From contig NC_012881.1 of the NCBI RefSeq assembly GCF_000023445.1, positions 2,967,501 through 3,031,500 on the forward strand: DNA of 64,000 nt, read 5' to 3'. Of this stretch, positions 61,886 through 64,000 are shown piece by piece. The notes under the pieces are model-generated. The model searched no databases. It saw only the letters and a program-made list of their open reading frames with translations, and was not told the origin of the DNA. Numbering within the stretch: position 1 is the first letter of the stretch; each line of letters starts with the position of its first letter. This DNA is from Maridesulfovibrio salexigens DSM 2638 (GTDB taxonomy: Bacteria > Desulfobacterota > Desulfovibrionia > Desulfovibrionales > Desulfovibrionaceae). A program made the position numbers and the translations under genes.

Positions 61886-62407
61886 CTACTTGGCTGCCAG
61901 CTTAATTATCTCGCGGCAAAATGCGGGCAGGTCGTCCGGTTTGCGTGATGAAACCTGATTACGATCAACTACGACCTCTTCATTTACCCATTTAGCCCCT
62001 GCATTCTCAAGATCGTCCTTTATTCCGGGGGTGGAGGTGCATTTGTAGCCTTTCATAATTTTGGCAGAGATAGGAATCCAGCCGCCATGACATATATGAG
62101 CTACAACCTTGCCAGCCTCATGGATTTCTCGGGTCAACTCCAGCACCTTAGGATCGCGGCGCAATTTATCAGGAGCAAAACCGCCTGCTATGACCAGCAA
62201 ATCAAAATCATCTGCATTCATATCATCGATAGCTGCTGTAGATTTGAAAGGATAACCATTCTTGCCGGTATAGACCTCACCGTATTCCGGTCCGGCAACA
62301 ACCACTTCAGCACCTTCCTCAATCAAGCGATAGTACGGGTAAAGAAGTTCCATATCCTCAAAAACATTATCTATAAACATCAGGACACGCTGGCCGTTCA
62401 ATTTCAT
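61886..62407 (-). CDS. DJ-1/PfpI-family protein
   Basis: A 173-residue protein with the flavodoxin-like DJ-1 fold: RVLMFIDNVFEDMEL at the N-terminus carrying the acid residue, and the nucleophile Cys in VAHICHGGWI, with a His in the same loop. Proteases or glyoxalase/deglycase activities have been reported in the family; the exact role is unsettled. An AAGGAG site precedes the ATG. Cytoplasmic, single-gene. Confidence 0.88.
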   Translation of the reverse strand: MKLNGQRVLMFIDNVFEDMELLYPYYRLIEEGAEVVVAGPEYGEVYTGKNGYPFKSTAAIDDMNADDFDLLVIAGGFAPDKLRRDPKVLELTREIHEAGKVVAHICHGGWIPISAKIMKGYKCTSTPGIKDDLENAGAKWVNEEVVVDRNQVSSRKPDDLPAFCREIIKLAAK

Positions 62408-62472
62408 GAGATGCTCCTTATGGTTTAATTTTTAAAATTGAATATCATCAGATACCATAAAATTGCACAAAA

Positions 62473-62508
62473 AAAGACCGCAATATTGTGGAAGATATTA
62501 CGATCTTT
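62473..62508 (-). terminator. Terminator of the rhodanese gene
   Basis: AAAGACCGCAATAT pairs with ATATTACGATCTTT, two G-U pairs included. T-rich on the minus-strand exit side. Confidence 0.6.
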
Positions 62509-62543
62509 ATCTGAATTTTAAACGTTTAAAAGAACTTTTATCT

Positions 62544-62954
62544 TTAAAGTAATTCAAGCGGCCTGTTTTTTATATTCCACGCATCCATTCCACCTTTCAG
62601 AATAAGAACGTCCTTATGCCCCTGCGCACCCAGTTTACGTGCTGCCAGCTGACAGACAAACCCGAAGTAACAAACCACAACCAACTGCCTGTCACGCTCA
62701 ATTTCCGGACAATCATTTTCAAATAAAGTAATTGGGTAGCTAACAGCTCCGGGGATATGTCCGAATTTACAATATGTATCCTCAAGCCTGCAATCAACTA
62801 TTGTCAGCTGCTTTTCTGAATTGAGCAAATCTTCCAACTCAGATGAATCAATCACTCCATAAGTCTGCTTTCTGAACTTTGAAACCACATATTTACGGGT
62901 CAGTTTCCACCACCCTTTATTCGGTAATTCCTGCTTATTCCAAACCAATTTCAT
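62544..62954 (-). CDS. Single-domain rhodanese-like protein
   Basis: A protein of about 136 residues with one rhodanese domain: VIDSSELEDLLNSEKQLTIVDCRLEDTYCKFGHIPGAVSYP, then the active loop VVVCYFGFVCQLAARKLG with a catalytic-Cys position in CYFGFVC. It may move sulfane sulfur or act as a sulfur-carrier adaptor. ATG 62954 has GAGG before it; the longer frame is rejected. The divergent tetR gene and a palindrome between them suggest regulation by that TetR protein. Confidence 0.8.
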   Translation of the reverse strand: MKLVWNKQELPNKGWWKLTRKYVVSKFRKQTYGVIDSSELEDLLNSEKQLTIVDCRLEDTYCKFGHIPGAVSYPITLFENDCPEIERDRQLVVVCYFGFVCQLAARKLGAQGHKDVLILKGGMDAWNIKNRPLELL

Positions 62955-63062
62955 AACTATCCTCGTTTTCGTTGACTGATTTAAACATTTGATGAACCCT
63001 TTCACTAAACAAGGGCCACTCTATTGCTGAAATCGTCGAAAACAAGAAACAAACAACCGAAC

Positions 63063-63082
63063 TTTGTCCCGCTTGGGACAAA
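63063..63082. promoter_or_regulatory. Perfect palindrome, operator candidate for the TetR regulator
   Basis: TTTGTCCC-GCTT-GGGACAAA, two 8-base arms with a four-base spacer. It lies in the divergent region between the rhodanese and tetR genes, 32 nt before the tetR start. TetR-type dimers bind such sites. Confidence 0.65.
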
Positions 63083-63114
63083 ATTAAATATTTGCCCCGC
63101 TAAAGAGCAAAAAA

Positions 63115-63702
63115 ATGACCAATATAAAAGGTAAAAGACAGTCAGAGCGCAGCCGCAAGCAGATCAAAGAAGCTTTGCAGAAGTTGCTTCGGAGTAAAAG
63201 CTACGGAGAAATTTCAGTCGGAGAAATTGTTGAACAGGCAGATGTAGGACGTTCTACTTTTTATCGCCATTTCAAAAGCAAAGCAGACGTGATGGTCGAT
63301 CTTCACGGAGACATGTTCGCAAAGATCTTTGAAGAATTGCATTCGCCGGAAGACTGGCTTGCAGGACATTCAGCAAAAATAATATGTAAGATGTTCGATA
63401 CCCACCTGAACTCCCAAGCCACTAAAACCTCCATTGCCGGTAATATTGGTGCCGATCTCGATTACATCATGCGTGGAGTTGTCAGTTTATTGGGTAAGAG
63501 CATTCAAACAGGTCTTGAAAAGACATTCGCCAACACATCATCCAGCGTCCCATTCCCGGTGACTGCCAGCAGCATTGCAGGAATTTACGGAATGACCTTC
63601 ATGACATGGAAAGGGACATTCCCGGAGATTTCAGGCGAGGAACTGGCCGACCATGTGCAGCGCTTAATAGGAGCAGTTATACGGGAAAGTGTAGCAGAAT
63701 AA
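63115..63702 (+). CDS. TetR/AcrR-family regulator
   Basis: A 195-residue repressor. The N-terminal HTH (SRKQIKEALQKLLRSKSYGEISVGEIVEQADVGRSTFYRHFKSKADVM) is canonical for TetR. The C-terminal ligand domain is not assigned to a ligand. The divergent rhodanese gene and the palindrome at 63063 suggest that it represses itself and the rhodanese. The Shine-Dalgarno is weak. A terminator follows. Confidence 0.88.
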   Translation: MTNIKGKRQSERSRKQIKEALQKLLRSKSYGEISVGEIVEQADVGRSTFYRHFKSKADVMVDLHGDMFAKIFEELHSPEDWLAGHSAKIICKMFDTHLNSQATKTSIAGNIGADLDYIMRGVVSLLGKSIQTGLEKTFANTSSSVPFPVTASSIAGIYGMTFMTWKGTFPEISGEELADHVQRLIGAVIRESVAE

Positions 63703-63704
63703 AG

Positions 63705-63733
63705 AATCCCCCGACTCAAAGAGCCGGGGGATT
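63705..63733 (+). terminator. Terminator of tetR
   Basis: AATCCCCCGACTC (63705-63717) pairs with GAGCCGGGGGATT (63721-63733) with one mismatch, then T-rich sequence. Confidence 0.8.
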
Positions 63734-63764
63734 TATTTTATACACTATGCAGATTGAACCCAAA

Positions 63765-64000
63765 TTAGAGTAACTTATCCATAAATTCCTTGATTCGCGG
63801 GTGCTGACTCTCAGCAGAGAAGAATTCTGCGGGAGCTCCCTTAGCGACAAAATCCCCGGTCTCCATGAAGATTACGGTATCGGCAACTTCACGGGCGAAA
63901 CCCATGTTGTGGGTAACGATAACCATGGTCATGCCATCGTCAGCCAGAGAACGGATGGTATCAAACACTTCACCGACCAGTTCCGGGTCGAGAGCGGAAG
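63765..64000 (-). CDS. Polar amino-acid ABC transporter ATPase, C-terminal part (runs off the window)
   Basis: The frame is open to the right edge of the window. The visible part includes SALDPELVGEVFDTIRSLADDG (end of Walker B and D-loop) and the H-loop VTHNMGFAREVAD, then the GlnQ-type tail IFMETGDFVAKGAPAEFF and HPRIKEF. This is the ATP-hydrolysing subunit of a glutamine/polar amino-acid importer; permease and binding-protein genes should lie beyond the window. Substrate not resolvable from this part. Confidence 0.9.
   Translation of the reverse strand, partial: SALDPELVGEVFDTIRSLADDGMTMVIVTHNMGFAREVADTVIFMETGDFVAKGAPAEFFSAESQHPRIKEFMDKLL

Noticed and set aside
1-64000. CRISPR array
   Set aside because: No series of regularly spaced direct repeats was found and no cas genes are present. 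The tandem repeats in cheA and ftsY are coding.

Overview
The window looks like chromosome from a marine sulfate-reducing bacterium of the Desulfovibrio group (Maridesulfovibrio-like). This is inferred from gene content and style, not from a marker gene: a rubrerythrin, a chemotaxis operon carrying ParA and HEAT-repeat genes, an AddAB-like nuclease pair, an L-2-hydroxyglutarate oxidase, moderate GC in the core, and strong GC-rich terminators at most gene ends.

Core, left part (1-36.2 kb). The order is: a partial gene and a SYLF lipoprotein; an AraC regulator fused to a GyrI-like sensor, followed by a free-standing copy of that sensor; a beta-propeller lipoprotein with a second AraC regulator; asnS; rubrerythrin; ftsY with a very long acidic N-terminus; an RluA-type pseudouridine synthase; an EamA transporter; an addA/addB-like recombination pair; lhgO; a nitronate monooxygenase-family flavoprotein; a coiled-coil protein; xerC; a GGDEF protein; an HDOD protein with a small partner; dprA; a CpoB-like lipoprotein; and a polytopic membrane protein. 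A seven-gene chemotaxis operon on the minus strand follows (cheB, HEAT, cheR, parA, cheW, cheY, cheA). It probably couples a chemosensory array to a ParA-type positioning system.

Island (36,239-56,717). A tRNA-Pro(CGG) gene is the attachment site of a 20.4-kb integrated element. It is bounded by a 61-bp direct repeat of the tRNA 3' end, and its tyrosine integrase sits at the right end beside an AlpA-like excisionase, a HTH replication-like protein and an unknown gene. Cargo on the left is a five-gene type I restriction operon: hsdM, hsdS, an FRG-domain gene, hsdR and a GIY-YIG/DUF4357-like gene. The FRG protein ends in a module clearly similar to the C-terminus of HsdR. A second tyrosine recombinase lies in the middle, beside a 38-bp perfect palindrome and nested hairpins. 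To its right is a compact four-gene operon that I could not match to any system I know by name. It has an S1-like/receiver/histidine-kinase hybrid, a receiver/GAF/degenerate-kinase hybrid, a single receiver and a three-helix membrane protein. It looks like a phosphorelay with a membrane output, and may be a defence system. A truncated Fic N-domain gene lies next to it.

Right of the island (56.7-64 kb). An AT-rich KAP-type P-loop NTPase gene abuts attR. Core-like genes follow: an AI-2E family permease, two half-size FUSC proteins, a DJ-1/PfpI protein, a rhodanese, a TetR regulator with a perfect palindromic operator candidate, and the end of a polar amino-acid ABC transporter ATPase gene that runs off the window.
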